Source: Medicago truncatula (taxonomy: Eukaryota > Streptophyta > Magnoliopsida > Fabales > Fabaceae). Taken from it: 64,000 nucleotides of DNA. Each line of letters begins with the position of its first letter. Within the stretch, counting starts at the first letter, position 1. The position numbers were made by a program, and so were the translations under genes. This document shows, in pieces, positions 38,871-50,543 of the stretch. The DNA lies in assembly GCF_003473485.1 (NCBI RefSeq), contig NC_053048.1, forward strand, positions 34,158,755 to 34,222,754. Direction: 5' to 3'. Under the pieces are notes generated by a model that saw only the letters and a program-made list of their open reading frames with translations, made no database searches and was not told where the DNA came from.

Positions 38871-39625
38871 CTTACCTAAGATCTTACATTGGTTGTTATC
38901 ACCATAAGAGACATACCCTTTTTCTTTCCCGTCATATACCACTTTCTTTGCGAGGTTGCAAGACATTTCTACAATATTTTTAGGTAAGGTTTAGGTCCCC
39001 AACACAAGTTGGGTCCTTGGGATTAGTGACACAAGTAGATACTTTGGGTACCCACTTCATAATGCCTCTTGGAACTAAATTTTTCATAACATGGCAGTTT
39101 GGTGTGGTATGCCCAATTTCTCTACGATAGTTGCACCTTATTTTGTGCTCATGAGTTTTGCATTTTCGATTGTTTCTTTTAACTCTTCTTTTGGAGGGTT
39201 TCTTAAAACTTGAAGGTTTAGCAAATCGATTTGCAAAATTCATTGAGACATTGATGGCTTGTTCTAGCTTACTTTTTAGAGAGACAATCTCCAATTGTAG
39301 TCTAGGACAAGCCATGCAAGCATTGATGTCCTCATTTGATTACTTGGGAACATCAATAGTAGGTGAAACTTTAGAAGGAGTTACAAATATTTCTTGCTTT
39401 AAAGATGCATGTTCATTTTTGAAGTTTTCAAAATCTTTTCTCATTTGTATAATTTCGGCTTCCAATTTGAGAATAGTTCTCCTTTGGATACCAATGGTTT
39501 TAAAAGCATTCATGGCATCTTCATGCATTTCAACAAGAATATTTTGCAACTCATCATAAGATGGTTTTAGTTTAAGTTTTCGATCACTAACCTCAATTGA
39601 TTTCTTTCTTCATCCCATGAAGCAT
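38871..39625 (-). mobile_element. Ty1/copia-type gag-protease fragment
   Basis: The frame at 38980-39315 contains a zinc-knuckle-like segment (CNYRREIGHTTPNCHVMKN, then MKWVPK). The second Cys of the CCHC knuckle is replaced by Arg. Upstream (39340-39549) is a coiled gag segment (DELQNILVEMHED, ILKLEAEIIQMRKDF). Downstream a protease-flank-like YMTGKKKG sequence is visible in broken frame. No RT or LTR is present, so it is a relict. Confidence 0.75.
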
Positions 39626-39647
39626 AATTGAGCAATTTCATCACTAA

Positions 39648-39735
39648 CCTCTTCATCCACCCTACTAAAAGCATTAGAACTTAGAATCAAAAAAAGGAAT
39701 AAAAAAATAATACATATTCCCATTATTTTCTTCAT
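39648..39735 (-). pseudogene. Endo-beta-mannanase exon-1 remnant
   Basis: Matches the signal-peptide exon of MAN copy 2 (start at 39733-39735, then an IIFLF-type hydrophobic core and SRVDEE). It is cut at 39648 where the copia fragment begins. The rest of the gene is gone. Its 5' flank continues into an STN8 intron-3/exon-4 fragment as in the other array units. Confidence 0.85.
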
Positions 39736-40035
39736 TGAAATTGGTTACTTAGCCACAATATATAATGTCCATGCTCTATTAGGGCATGTTATTATATATC
39801 TGAACATTTTAAGTTATCTTTCCATAGAAATTGATCAAACTCAGAAGGTTAGCGGGCAAGTATAAAGTACATTCTATATCTAACTTTAAAGTGAAGAAAA
39901 TATTTTCTATGTTCCATTTTTAAGCAATGGTTTATACAAGTGAAGGAGTAAAGTTACAAAAACATCACCTTTGTTTCCTAAGGCACTTTCAAGTGGGTTC
40001 CACAGTATAGACTTATAGAGAGAGGCTTATGGTCG

Positions 40036-40677
40036 ACATATATATGCTTATAAGCTTATAGATGTGTATTGAGAAATTATATAATACAGCTTCTAAAAAA
40101 CTGAACTTTAGAATCAAATTTCAACATATATGAGAAGCTCTTGCTTAAACAAATGCTTAATTATTTATTATAAGATTATTTTGATCTCTCTTTTTATCAT
40201 AAGCATTCATAGAGAATTTTATCAAACTGATTCTTAATCTGTATGGAGTTATTTCCTTCAAGCAAACACACTATGTATGCAACATGCATTTATACTCTTC
40301 CTTGTCTGTTTCAAATATATATATATATATTTAGTAATAAAGTGAAGCTCTGTGATTACTGTTGCAGTTAAACAGTCCTGATCTCTTTGATATGTATTCT
40401 GCTGGAATTGTACTCTTGCAAATTGCAATACCAACCTTAAGGTCTCAAGCTGCTTTGAAGAATTTCAATTTGGAAATGAGGACATATGGATATGATTTGA
40501 ACAAATGGAGGGACTCTACTCGCATGAAGTCTAACTTCCAAATCCTTGATAGTGATTCTGGTAGAGGTTGGGACTTAGCATCAAAGCTTATCTCCAAAAG
40601 AAGTTCCAAAAGAAGAAAGCGTTTATCTGCTGCTTCTGCTTTGAGGCTTCCTTATTTTCTTCTAGGTGGTGATCAGG
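40036..40677 (+). pseudogene. STN8 pseudogene copy D (exon 4)
   Basis: STN8 intron-3 homology from about 40036. Exon 4 spans 40368-40677 and is nearly identical to the parent as far as LLGGDQ, where LINE sequence follows. The frame stays open into the LINE as far as 40901. Confidence 0.9.
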
Positions 40678-42130
40678 ATATGCGGTTGAAGGTTAATCGT
40701 GCGAGGTTTCGCAGGGAGGAGAAGAGGGTTACAATGGTCTCGACCGGAGGTGGAGCCGGAGTAAGGAAAGAGGAGGATGGAAAGGAAAAGAGGCTCAATG
40801 GAAGGAGGGGACTTCTTATTCCAATGCTGTTTTGGGGAAGAGGAACCTGTATATTCCACCGGTGGAGGAGAGACGAAGTATATGGAGATCCGGCCGAGTG
40901 AAGAGAGGTTGGAGGAGCTGAACGGAAGCTATGTGGGGGTTCTGAATCACCTTGGCACTGGTTTGTCAATACAACAGAGTATGATAATGGAGGGTCTAGA
41001 CAAAATCAAGGTTACTCCAATGGATGGTAGGATGGTGCTACTGCAATCTGAGATCCCAGGAGAGGTTATGAGAGCAGCTGGAACTCACAAGGAATGGTGG
41101 GAGGCCCATTTTAAGGAGATGAAGGTTTGGTCTCCAAACCTAGTGGCAAAAGGGAGGATTGTATGGATCAAGATCTTAGGGATACCTCTCCATGTGTGGG
41201 AGGAGAAGACATTCAAGCAGTTGGGAAATCAATACGAGGAGTTCCTGGACTTTGATGAAGTAACTATCTCTAGGGGTTGTTTTTAATTTGTGTGTGATGG
41301 AGGATTTGGGGGTGGAGCAGGCTAGAGGGGAGGAGGAAGAAAAGGAGTGGGAGGACCGATCGTCGGTTCCGGTAATGAGGAGGTGGTCGGAACTGAGTTG
41401 GAGGTACAATCTGATGAGGATGACATGAGCAAACCTATACAAGTAGGGGTGGAGGATAACAGTCATAGGGGAAGTCAACCACCTATGAGAGGAAGGGGAT
41501 GATATTCACCTTTCGGGATCTCAGTATTCTGATCCTGCAATAGGAGAAGGATTTTTGAATCAGTCAATTACCTTGGAACACGTGGAGGGAAGGGGAGAAA
41601 TTTTAGCCATGTGGGAACCTCTTTTGGAACATGTTAACAAAAGGTTGAAGTCTTGGGGAAACAAGTTTTTGAGTTTCGGAGGTCGAATTGTCCTTTTGAA
41701 TTCGGTGTTGAATGCAATACCAATTTTCTACCTCTCCTTTTTGAGAATGTCGGTGAAGGTGTGGAGAAGCTTGATTAGAAATCAAAGAGAGTTCCTTTGG
41801 GGAGGTGTGGAGGGAGGACGGAAAATCAATTGGGTAACGTGGTGAAAAGTTTGTCAACCAAAAGCGAAAGGAGGTCTAGGTATTAGGGATATAAGACTTG
41901 TCAATTTAAAGTGGATGAAACAGTGGAGGATATTAAGCTGTTGTCGTGGAGATGGAGCCTTGCTAGATTGAAAATTCCATGTGTATGTATTATGAGTGGA
42001 GATGGCATCCGAAAATCTGCCTTGGGAGGAAGTGAGTGTCAGGTTGCGTCGCTGGTGCAGGGGCGACGGTGGTGTTTTTCGACTGGTGGAAGGGGGATGC
42101 TATTTCCCTGTTGGCAGTATTCTCAGTAGG
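40678..42130 (+). mobile_element. Internally deleted LINE, copy D
   Basis: Same LINE as 30699-32900 and very similar to it. It keeps 5' coding sequence that copy C lacks (about 40678-41085). It lacks the extreme 5' RNA-binding block and most of the zf-RVT part (the break is near 41909, where aatttaa joins agtggatgaaac). A stop at 41843 breaks the C-terminal frame. No RT core. Confidence 0.85.
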
Positions 42131-42378
42131 AGCTTTTGGTGACAACAATGCAGGAGATTTAGGGTTGAGTCAAATGTAAAACAACTTATTTATAGGCTAG
42201 ATTTTCTTGAGGGATTGGCTTTGTGTCCGGTCACTACGATGAGATCTCGCGGTCTAGATTTAAAGTTGGTAATGTTTGGATTTTTAGAAAATAAAAATAT
42301 GACAGTTTTAAGAACGTTTGATATTGATTGGACGTTCAAAGATCGCATGACGCACATTGTTCAAAGATCGCATGATCT

Positions 42379-43605
42379 CAAATAATGCGCCAGATAATTA
42401 CATCTCTTAAGAAAATTCATGACACTGGCACTGTTCACAGGGATATAAAGCCTTCAAACTTGGTTGTTACAAAACTAGGTCGGATTAAATTCGTTGATTT
42501 TGGTGCAGCAACAGATCTTAGGATTTTGTTCCCCCTGAACTGTATCTTCTACCACAAGAAACACCAAGTCTTCCTCCATAGCCAATTGCAGCTTTACTTT
42601 CACCAATATTGTGGCAGGTCTGACTTCTTTTATCCTATTTAAATATGTAGTCAAATTAACATAACATTGGCTTCTAACAATTTTTTATATTAGTAAAAGA
42701 AGTATATAGGCCAACATATTGATAGAATCACACGCAACTTTGAAGTATACATACATTAATAAGTACTATTTTGGCTAATATGTTCCTTAATTTGAAATAT
42801 GTTTAGATGGATTTATATTCTTCTATTACCTATTGTGTTTAAATCAGCTAGAACTTCCAGATTGTGGTATCTTTTACTAATTAAGGCCCTATTGAATAAA
42901 CAACTTCATTTGAAGCTTATAGCAAAAACACTTATCATAGAAGCGTTTACAAGTAAGCTATTTCTATTAGACAAGTTAAGTTTCAATATCGAAATAAGTT
43001 TATGTTTCTTCCCTTGGAAAAATGCTTAAGAGCTTTTAGATGTTAATAGATAAATTAAAGGTCTGTTTTGATTCAATTATTTGAGCTAAGCTACTGGCAT
43101 AATTACTTGTGAGACTGTTTGAGAGAGTTTATGGAAACCACTCATAACATGTCCATAAGCTCTCCAGGATAACTTATGAAAACAGTTTGTAGCTTATACA
43201 AAAATAATTGCACTATACTTTTTCTTTTGTGTGCAACATGCATTTATGCTCTTCTTTGTCTGTTTAGAATATGAATGTTAAGTACTAAAATGGAGCTCTG
43301 TAATTATCGTTGCAGTTAAACAGTCCTGGGATTGTTCTCCTTCAAATGGCAATGCCAACCTTAAGGTCTCCAGTTGCTATGATTTGAACAAATGGAGAGA
43401 CTCTTACTCACATGAAATCTATAACTTCCAAACCCTTGATGGCGATTCCGGTAGAGGCTGGGACTTAGAAGCAAAGCTTATCACCGAAATAAGAAAACAT
43501 TTATCCGTTGCTTCTGCTTTGAGGCATCTTTATTTTCTTCATGGTGGTGATCACTGATCAGGCAAGGGCGCAGTTCTTTCAAAATTCAGCTTTTGCACAA
43601 AGTGA
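42379..43605 (+). pseudogene. STN8 pseudogene copy D2 (exons 3 and 4)
   Basis: Exon 3 is 42379-42617 with the 8-nt replacement ttgttccc, as in C2. Exon 4 is 43316-43605 with its acceptor retained and several indels, lacking LFDMYSA, ending at the parental TGA position. It is tail-to-tail with MAN copy 2. Confidence 0.9.
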
Positions 43606-44122
43606 GCTGCTTATAAATTTCTGTTTGGATTGGTTTGTTTAAGCTTGTCTGCTGTCATGAATACTTGAGACCGGGAGAGCTTAAGGAAAAACTTATGACA
43701 TGTCCATAAGCAGTTTTCAGCTTATTTCCATAAACTCTGGAAGGCAGCTCGTCAAAACAGTATATAGTTTGTATGAAAAGAATTTGATTTTTTTTTTTTT
43801 ATAGAAAAGCTTATACATAAACACTTATATGATAAGCACTTATGCTACATGCGCTTAACTAAGTTGTCTATCCAAACATGACCTTTATGTAAGTATATTT
43901 GTCATTTTCAATGATATTACTCACAAGATGAGATGATATATTCAATGACATTTTGCACTTTTATTTGATTATTACCGGCAAGTATGCATAACTGGTAAAT
44001 GTCATCAGTGAAGAATACTATAACATGTTTCTATCTTAAGATGGTGAGCTTGCATGACTGCACAAATTCAACTTGCATGGTTTTATATGGCTATAGCTTT
44101 ACAAAGGGAAACTTTACATAAG
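43606..44122. other. Spacer between STN8 copy D2 and MAN copy 2
   Basis: Homologous to 21839-22327. Contains a MITE-like block (43620-43880) and the 3' flank of MAN. Confidence 0.6.
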
Positions 44123-46451
44123 TTAGAGTTCATCATGATAGAGTATCTTCTCCAACATTTTCTTCTTCTTACAACTCCAATTGCATCTGGTAGAACACAA
44201 GGAGTTGAACAAAGCAAGCCTCGTGGATTGAAGGGTTACAATACTTGAAGTGGAAGGAGATTTTGAGAAAACAATAGCATAACCATCATCCATATTATCC
44301 ATTCCTTCAGAAAATACCTGCCACAAAAGGCTTCCAGCCCCACTCCCTCCTTTCTTTGTGGAGTTTAGGATTGAGCTGTAAACAGTGCTTATTAGTGTGT
44401 CTCTATATGTTGAGTTGTAGCCAGGATCCTTGGATGATACACCAAACTCAGAAAAAATAACTGGCATTCCAAGATACTTTTCAGCATCCTCAATGTGTGC
44501 ATCCATCCATGATTTTACAAATGGGATATGTGTATCAGCAATTTGTTGTGAAACCCTTCAAACAAGATAATTGACTTAGTTAGAAACTGTTGTACTATTC
44601 ATGTCAAAAGATGTGCATTTAAATAAAAAACCAAACACATTATTAAGTAGGCAAAAAGTATTGGCGCAAATAACTATGTAGTCTTGTTTTAGTCCCTCCT
44701 GTTTTTGAAGTTTTAGTCTCTGAAACATTAGAAAAATCACTTTTCAACCTTGTTGTTTTAGTTTTAGTTCCTTTAGATATCCGTGTATTTTGGAATCAGT
44801 TGCTGTAATATGTGGATATATTGATATTAGTCGATGACTTATTACAACATGAACAAAACGAAAACAACATTTTCTATGTTTTAGGACTAAAACCAAAAAA
44901 AAGGATGAATGACGGGCTGATTAGAAAATGTATATATTACTAGGGCCAAAATGTTAGTAAATAAATAGTGTTTTTCACAGACTAGCAAGCAAATAGTAGA
45001 AAAATTCGACATACTTACCAAGAGTCAGCATACATGTGAACAGAAGCAAAGTCTACACCAAGAACTTGGTGGTTCCTGATAAAGTCAGTTCCAACTTGTT
45101 GAGCATATGTATTTGGATTGAACTGAAGTCTCTGAGGTGTTGAAGGGCCATAAAATCCTTCTAGTCCAATCTCCACTAGGTGTTTTGGATCAATTTTTTT
45201 CACATGGAATGCCATTTCTTGTATCCAATCCTATATTGTATACTCACAAGTGAGAAGTTGTTGAGTACAACTGCATGATATCATTAGTTTCTTATAATGA
45301 TATCCAGAAGTTAACAAGGGGCAAACCTGTAACTTGTCACCTGTGGGATCAGAGTTGCATCTAGGCTCATTCATGAGTTCCCAAGCAAAAATGGTAGGAT
45401 CTTCCTTATAAGTGATATTTGTGAATGTGTTAACTCTATTGAGCACAGTCTACACAGTGAAATTTAACTTAGTCATTGCAGTATATACCAAACAAGCTTT
45501 AAAGTAAGCAATGTTGGTTTTGAGTTGTTGCATTTAAGAAAGGAACTTGCCTTAACATGGGACTTGTAGTAACTTCTAAGGGTTGAATGTGTGTAGAAGT
45601 CATCATCAGAGGTCAAGTTAAGGCCAGCATCTTTGCCCCATTTCACATATTGTGATTTTCCACCATATGACTCCCAATTGTTGGCCAATGATAATATCAG
45701 CCTGATTTTGTATTTCTTTGCTTCACTTACCACAAAGTCCAAGGCCTGTAGATCAACATAACCATAACCATCGAATCATACAAACATTTGATTGGTTGTG
45801 ACGTGATTCACTGACAATACAAAACTTTTTCCGTGGACGGTGTATACAAATTAAACTCATTAAGTTAAGGAGTACCTTGAAGACTTCTTTATCATAAACC
45901 GAAGGGGATTTTTGTAGGGCCTGCCGTTGGCCATCAGTGAAAGCCCAAGTTCTACAAACTGTCATACCTAGTGAGGTTGCTTGTTTGAAAACCTCGGTGA
46001 CTTTTCGTCTGGTGGAGTCATCTGCCGCAAACATCATCAACCAATATGCGTTGAATCCATTTATATAGAAAGGCTGACTATTCACCACAAATTGGTTTCC
46101 TTTCTTCCCTACCATTTGCCATTCATCCTCTTCCATGTCCCACATTGTTGCACTCCTTAACACCATTACAAAAAATCAATTTAATTTTCAAGGTTAAAAG
46201 AACAAACATACCATTGGCCACAGTTATTTAGAGAAACCTCGTACAAAAAAAGTTGGTATGGTTGGCTAGTATATAGTAATATATAACAGCTAGAGGGTGC
46301 ATGCTTGATCATACCCATAATTTGTGATAGGTTTATGTACATGATCTTGGCCTTCCATTTGTGCCTCTTCATCCACCCTACTAAAAGCATTAGAACTTAG
46401 AATCAAAAAAAGGAATAAAAAAATAATACATATTCCCATTATTTTCTTCAT
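44123..46451 (-). CDS. MAN: Mannan endo-1,4-beta-mannosidase, GH5 (459 aa), copy 2
   Basis: Exons are 46315-46451, 45876-46155, 45551-45745, 45327-45449, 45019-45230 and 44123-44555, totalling 1380 nt. Five of the six exon lengths equal those of copy 1; exon 1 is one codon longer ([13 protein letters not shown] signal peptide). The catalytic residues are present: acid/base in WELMNEPRC and nucleophile in VIFSEFGVS. Intron 3 again has a GC donor. Differences from copy 1 are scattered substitutions (for example NAYWLM for NTYWLM, TDGQRQ for NDGQWR). It is predicted to be active and secreted, hydrolysing beta-1,4-mannans. Expression cannot be judged from sequence. Confidence 0.95.
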
Positions 46452-47170
46452 TGAAATTGGTTACTTAGCCACAATATAATGTTCATGCTCTATTAGGGCA
46501 TGTTATTATATATCTGAACATCTTAAGTTATCTAGAAAAAACCTAAAGTTATATATCTAACTTTAAAGTGAAGAAATTTTTATCTCTGTTTCATTTTTTG
46601 AGCAATTGTTTATACAAGTGAAGGAGTAAAGTTGCAAAAACTTCACCTTTGTTTCTTAAGGCACTTTCATGTGGGTTCCACAATATAGACTTATAGAAAG
46701 ATGCTTATATTTAGACATATATATGAAGCTACACTACTTGTCGTTAGTATTATTATGGGAATCATATATCATATCATATAAATATGAAGTTGATTAATTA
46801 TTGGTTTACTGATGAAACGTTAATAATCTCAAAGTGCATGTTAATCTTCTCTTATCTAGTACAAAGTCTTAATCAACTTTAGGTATGATATCAACATCAA
46901 CAACACATATAAAGTTAAAGAATACAAGAGTTACTTACAAGAGTTAAGAGGAAAAGTGAATTTGAAGAATAATGTGCGAGGGATTTCCAAAACTAATAAG
47001 AATCCAAGAACACTAAAGATTAAAGACAAACTTGGAATGAATGTTGCAACCTTGCACCCCTGAGCACGCCAGGGTCCATCCTAAGAATGTTAAAGTTGTA
47101 ATTTTATTCAATAATTTTTTAACTTTTATTAAACCTGAATTTTATAATTATAATTTATAATATATAAACC
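46452..47170. other. MAN copy 2 upstream region
   Basis: The first 270 bp are conserved with the other MAN upstream flanks; the rest is AT-rich with no gene seen. Confidence 0.5.
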
Positions 47171-47175
47171 ATTAT

Positions 47176-47570
47176 TTACACTTGAATGGAAGGCAAATGG
47201 GTAACAGCCTGCGCTGTCATACATTTTTCGATGGCAAAATCAATCCTCGTAAACACAACATTCATAGACTTAGGAGACATGACATTGTTATGCATGACCT
47301 TTTGAACTCTATGTAGAAGGTCAACAACCTCTGATGCTAGGAAACCAAAAGTGTCAAAAGTAAATTGTATAAATGCATGTTGATTGTCAGAACACGTTTT
47401 CTCATGTTTGACCACTTTGTTTAACGCAACTTTTAAGGGTGCATGTCCTACCGTAAAAGGCCCGACACCTAATCCCACAAATGGTGAAATCTCAGTCAAG
47501 TCTACACATATGTTTTTCTCCTACCCATCCGTAGACAATAACATCCGCAGACCTGAGTGTTAATAATTTC
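47176..47570 (-). pseudogene. Transposon-associated protein fragment
   Basis: A frame containing HEKTCSDNQHAFIQFTFDTF and MSPKSMNVVFTRIDFAI resembles the C-terminal segment of a repetitive, element-borne plant protein (recalled pattern FAFDTFGFLAPE). An in-frame stop upstream of MTEISPF region sequences and the lack of any N-terminal part suggest a relict. Confidence 0.45.
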
Positions 47571-48398
47571 ATTTAAAAAAAATATTATGTTTTGAAGTAC
47601 TTAGTGTCGATCATTTTGATATAAAAATTTGGAATTGTGTCGCAAACTTGAGGAAAAACTTATGGAAATATAAAGAGCATATTATATTTATCTAAAAAAA
47701 GAGGAGGGATCAATTGACTCCAAGAGTAAGTCTCTAGAATTACTCTCGATCTTGGCTCTGAATTTTAATATTAATTAATGGTCATGATTAATTATTATTA
47801 TTAGTTCTTATGGTGGAATTTTTCTACACCCTAAATATTCGACTGGAAAACACCGAATGAAGACAACCGATATCTTCATAGTCCTGATGACATAACTTTC
47901 TCTATCCCTTCTATCTCAAAGGATTAGATTATTATAATTTTAGAGATGTAATTAGGTAATTCTTGATATACCTTTTTTGATCAACGTGTAATGCATACCT
48001 ATTTTGAAGAATAACCTACATTTTGGTATGAGCATTGAACACACATCATAGACATATCTGAAAGAGTAAGGGAATCGGAAAGAAGACATGTCAATAGTGA
48101 TCCGTTCTAGATCATTGATGCAGGTGGATGTGATGATGTGATTCAGTCATTAATATTAAGGCCATTCGTTAACTTGTAATAAGTTTTGATTGAAAAAAAA
48201 TATTTGCAATTAATGTCATGATTCATTCGTTACAATTGGGTAGAGAGAAAGAAGGAGTGATTCGTTTAAAAAAAAATTGATGCACGTGGCTATGAGTTTA
48301 GAGATAAAGAAGGAGTAAAACATCCTCACCATAATATTATGGGTAATATATGCTATCCAGTGCCCTGTCCAGTGCCCCTGTGACAGGACATCGGTTAG

Positions 48399-48897
48399 GA
48401 AACAATAAATGAACTAGATCTCTTTAGTTTTATTTTAATTAAAGTTATAAATAAGTCAAGTAATTAAAATAAGAAAAATGTGCATTCAATACTATTAAAT
48501 TTCCTATTTTGTGATACAAGCATAAAATTTCTACACATTTGATTATTTTGTATTTGATATTTTTTTTAGAGGTTGTATTTGATATTTGATATTTTATCTT
48601 TGGAATTGTTAATATATTTTAGACTTTATTTTAATTGAATATGTTGTTAATTATGCATGAGCTTTCCGTGAATTGGTTTGAAAGAAAAAAATGTTTACAA
48701 AAAATTTAGGGAAAGAAAAATTGGTTCAGATGATGAAAAAAAAATTGTTAAGAAATGAAAAGGAGAGAGGAATGTAAATATGTAATGGAAAAGTAAATTT
48801 AATGGAGTATTAAATACAACTTTTTTATTTTAATTAGTTGACTTATTTATCAATTTAATTAAAATAAAACAAGTGAAATATGTTCATTTATTGCTCC
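48399..48897. repeat. Inverted-repeat (MITE-like) element
   Basis: Left arm aacaataaatgaac... ttttattttaattaaag and right arm its complement (gttcatttattgctcc). The arms are about 75 bp. The outer ends differ and no clean target duplication was found. Confidence 0.5.
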
Positions 48898-50460
48898 TTA
48901 TTCAGTACCCCGGAGGCACCGATTAGCAACACCTTATTATTATTAAAAATTAATTAAGACCATTCATTAATATTAAGATTAAGAGTTATAATTTGGAATA
49001 ATTTGAGACTTACTCTTGGAGTTAATGGATATCTTCTCCTTAAAAAAAAATATTGATTCAAATCAAACATTACCATATTGATGGTAAAATTATATTTGAA
49101 TAATCAAAAGTTATTGAGGTTGTTTCAACGGTTGATTCAAATATAATTTTATATGATGGATTGCTAATTTCCATCATAATTTTATAGGATACTTTTTAAC
49201 TTTCCCCCTTGTTTGAACAATAATGATAGGTTGATATATGTGTACACCCCTTTGTACCATTCTAAAATATAATATTTAAATTAATCAAATATATGATCTG
49301 TGTGATCACATTTTTTTAGTTGTGTAACTACTATTTTTTTCAGAATTTATTTGGTTAATTAAGTGGAAAAATAGTAGTCAAGCACATTTTAATTGTATGA
49401 CCATGTTTTTCAGTTTCTAAATGTGTTCGACTGAAAAATGTGGTCACAAGACTCAATATATATGGTTAACTGAAATCTTTTAGAGTGATTGAAAGAGGTG
49501 TGCAGATTATTCTTGTTTGGATTGCTAATTTCCTTCTTTTTTACGGGATGTTATTCCTTAATTCTTTCAAATATTTGTTTATGTTGAAAATTCTACCTTC
49601 AATCGTGGCTTCCTAATTGCGGCATTTGGATTGTTCAGAATCTCTATTTCTCTATTATTTCTACCTCCTGTCATGGTGAAAAGAACTTGGTGATAACAAC
49701 TTATAATTTGTAGGCATAAAAATAATGAATTTCAATTGCAAATGTTGGTAAATAAATATTCATTTTAGAGACTTTTTTTCAATTTTTTAAAGCTATTTTC
49801 TCCATTATTCGTATAATATTCTTATATTTGAACGAGTCATTAACTAACTCTATGTCCTCGTCTATTAACGGTAACTACTTGCCTTTGGTAATAAATGCAT
49901 GCTGCATTTTTTCTTCAACAACCAAACCAAACTGTGTTATAGCCTTTCAGTCAATAGACTTGTAGTTGATGGTGCAGGAAGCTTGGAAAATAAACAAATG
50001 GTGAAGGTTTCACACTATAGGAGTAATGAGAGATTGTGAGTGTTTGTAAATACATATATTTTTCTTTTCTTTTTTTTATTAAAAAGATGTGCAGTTGTTT
50101 GGAGAATAGGCATAACTGACCGAACTTCGTTAACAATGCTATGTATTCTATTATTTCACATTAGTTTCATATCCACTAATTTGACTATAATTTTTTTTTA
50201 CGTACTTTCCTAACATTGACTTGCCTCGTGACCGAACTTCAAGTTCTTAAAACTCTCGAGTAGAAGGGTTAACATAATAAATAAAATGTCATCATTTGAA
50301 TTGTAGTTGGATTTTCTCATGCAACTTAATTGTCAAAAAACCAGTTATAAGTCTATCAATCAATCAATATTCAGACATTGACTTGCCAGTCAAACATGTA
50401 GCACATTTAAAAACACTGACTTTGGACAAAGGAGGAACATTTTATGTGTGTTTTTTTGGT

Positions 50461-50468
50461 TATAAAAA
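50461..50468 (+). promoter_or_regulatory. TATA box of alpha-galactosidase 1
   Basis: tataaaaa, 76 nt upstream of the start codon, followed by a purine/pyrimidine leader similar to that of copy 2. Confidence 0.7.
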
Positions 50469-50543
50469 GATACGGGACCCTTTCTTTCACTCTCACTGCA
50501 ACTGAAGTTAAGTGTAGTGGTTGGTTGCTAAAGGGAGTACAAA

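Larger units (their letters stand above)
47571..50540. other. Gene-poor AT-rich spacer upstream of alpha-galactosidase 1
   Basis: No supported gene. Contains an inverted-repeat element (48399-48897) and a smaller foldback near 49300-49460 (gtgatcacattttt and aaaaatgtggtcac). The last 80 bp hold the alpha-galactosidase TATA box and leader. Confidence 0.5.

Noticed and set aside
47176..47499. Hypothetical 107-aa gene
   Set aside because: Resembles only the C-terminal piece of a repetitive element-borne protein and has no proper start region; listed as a relict.
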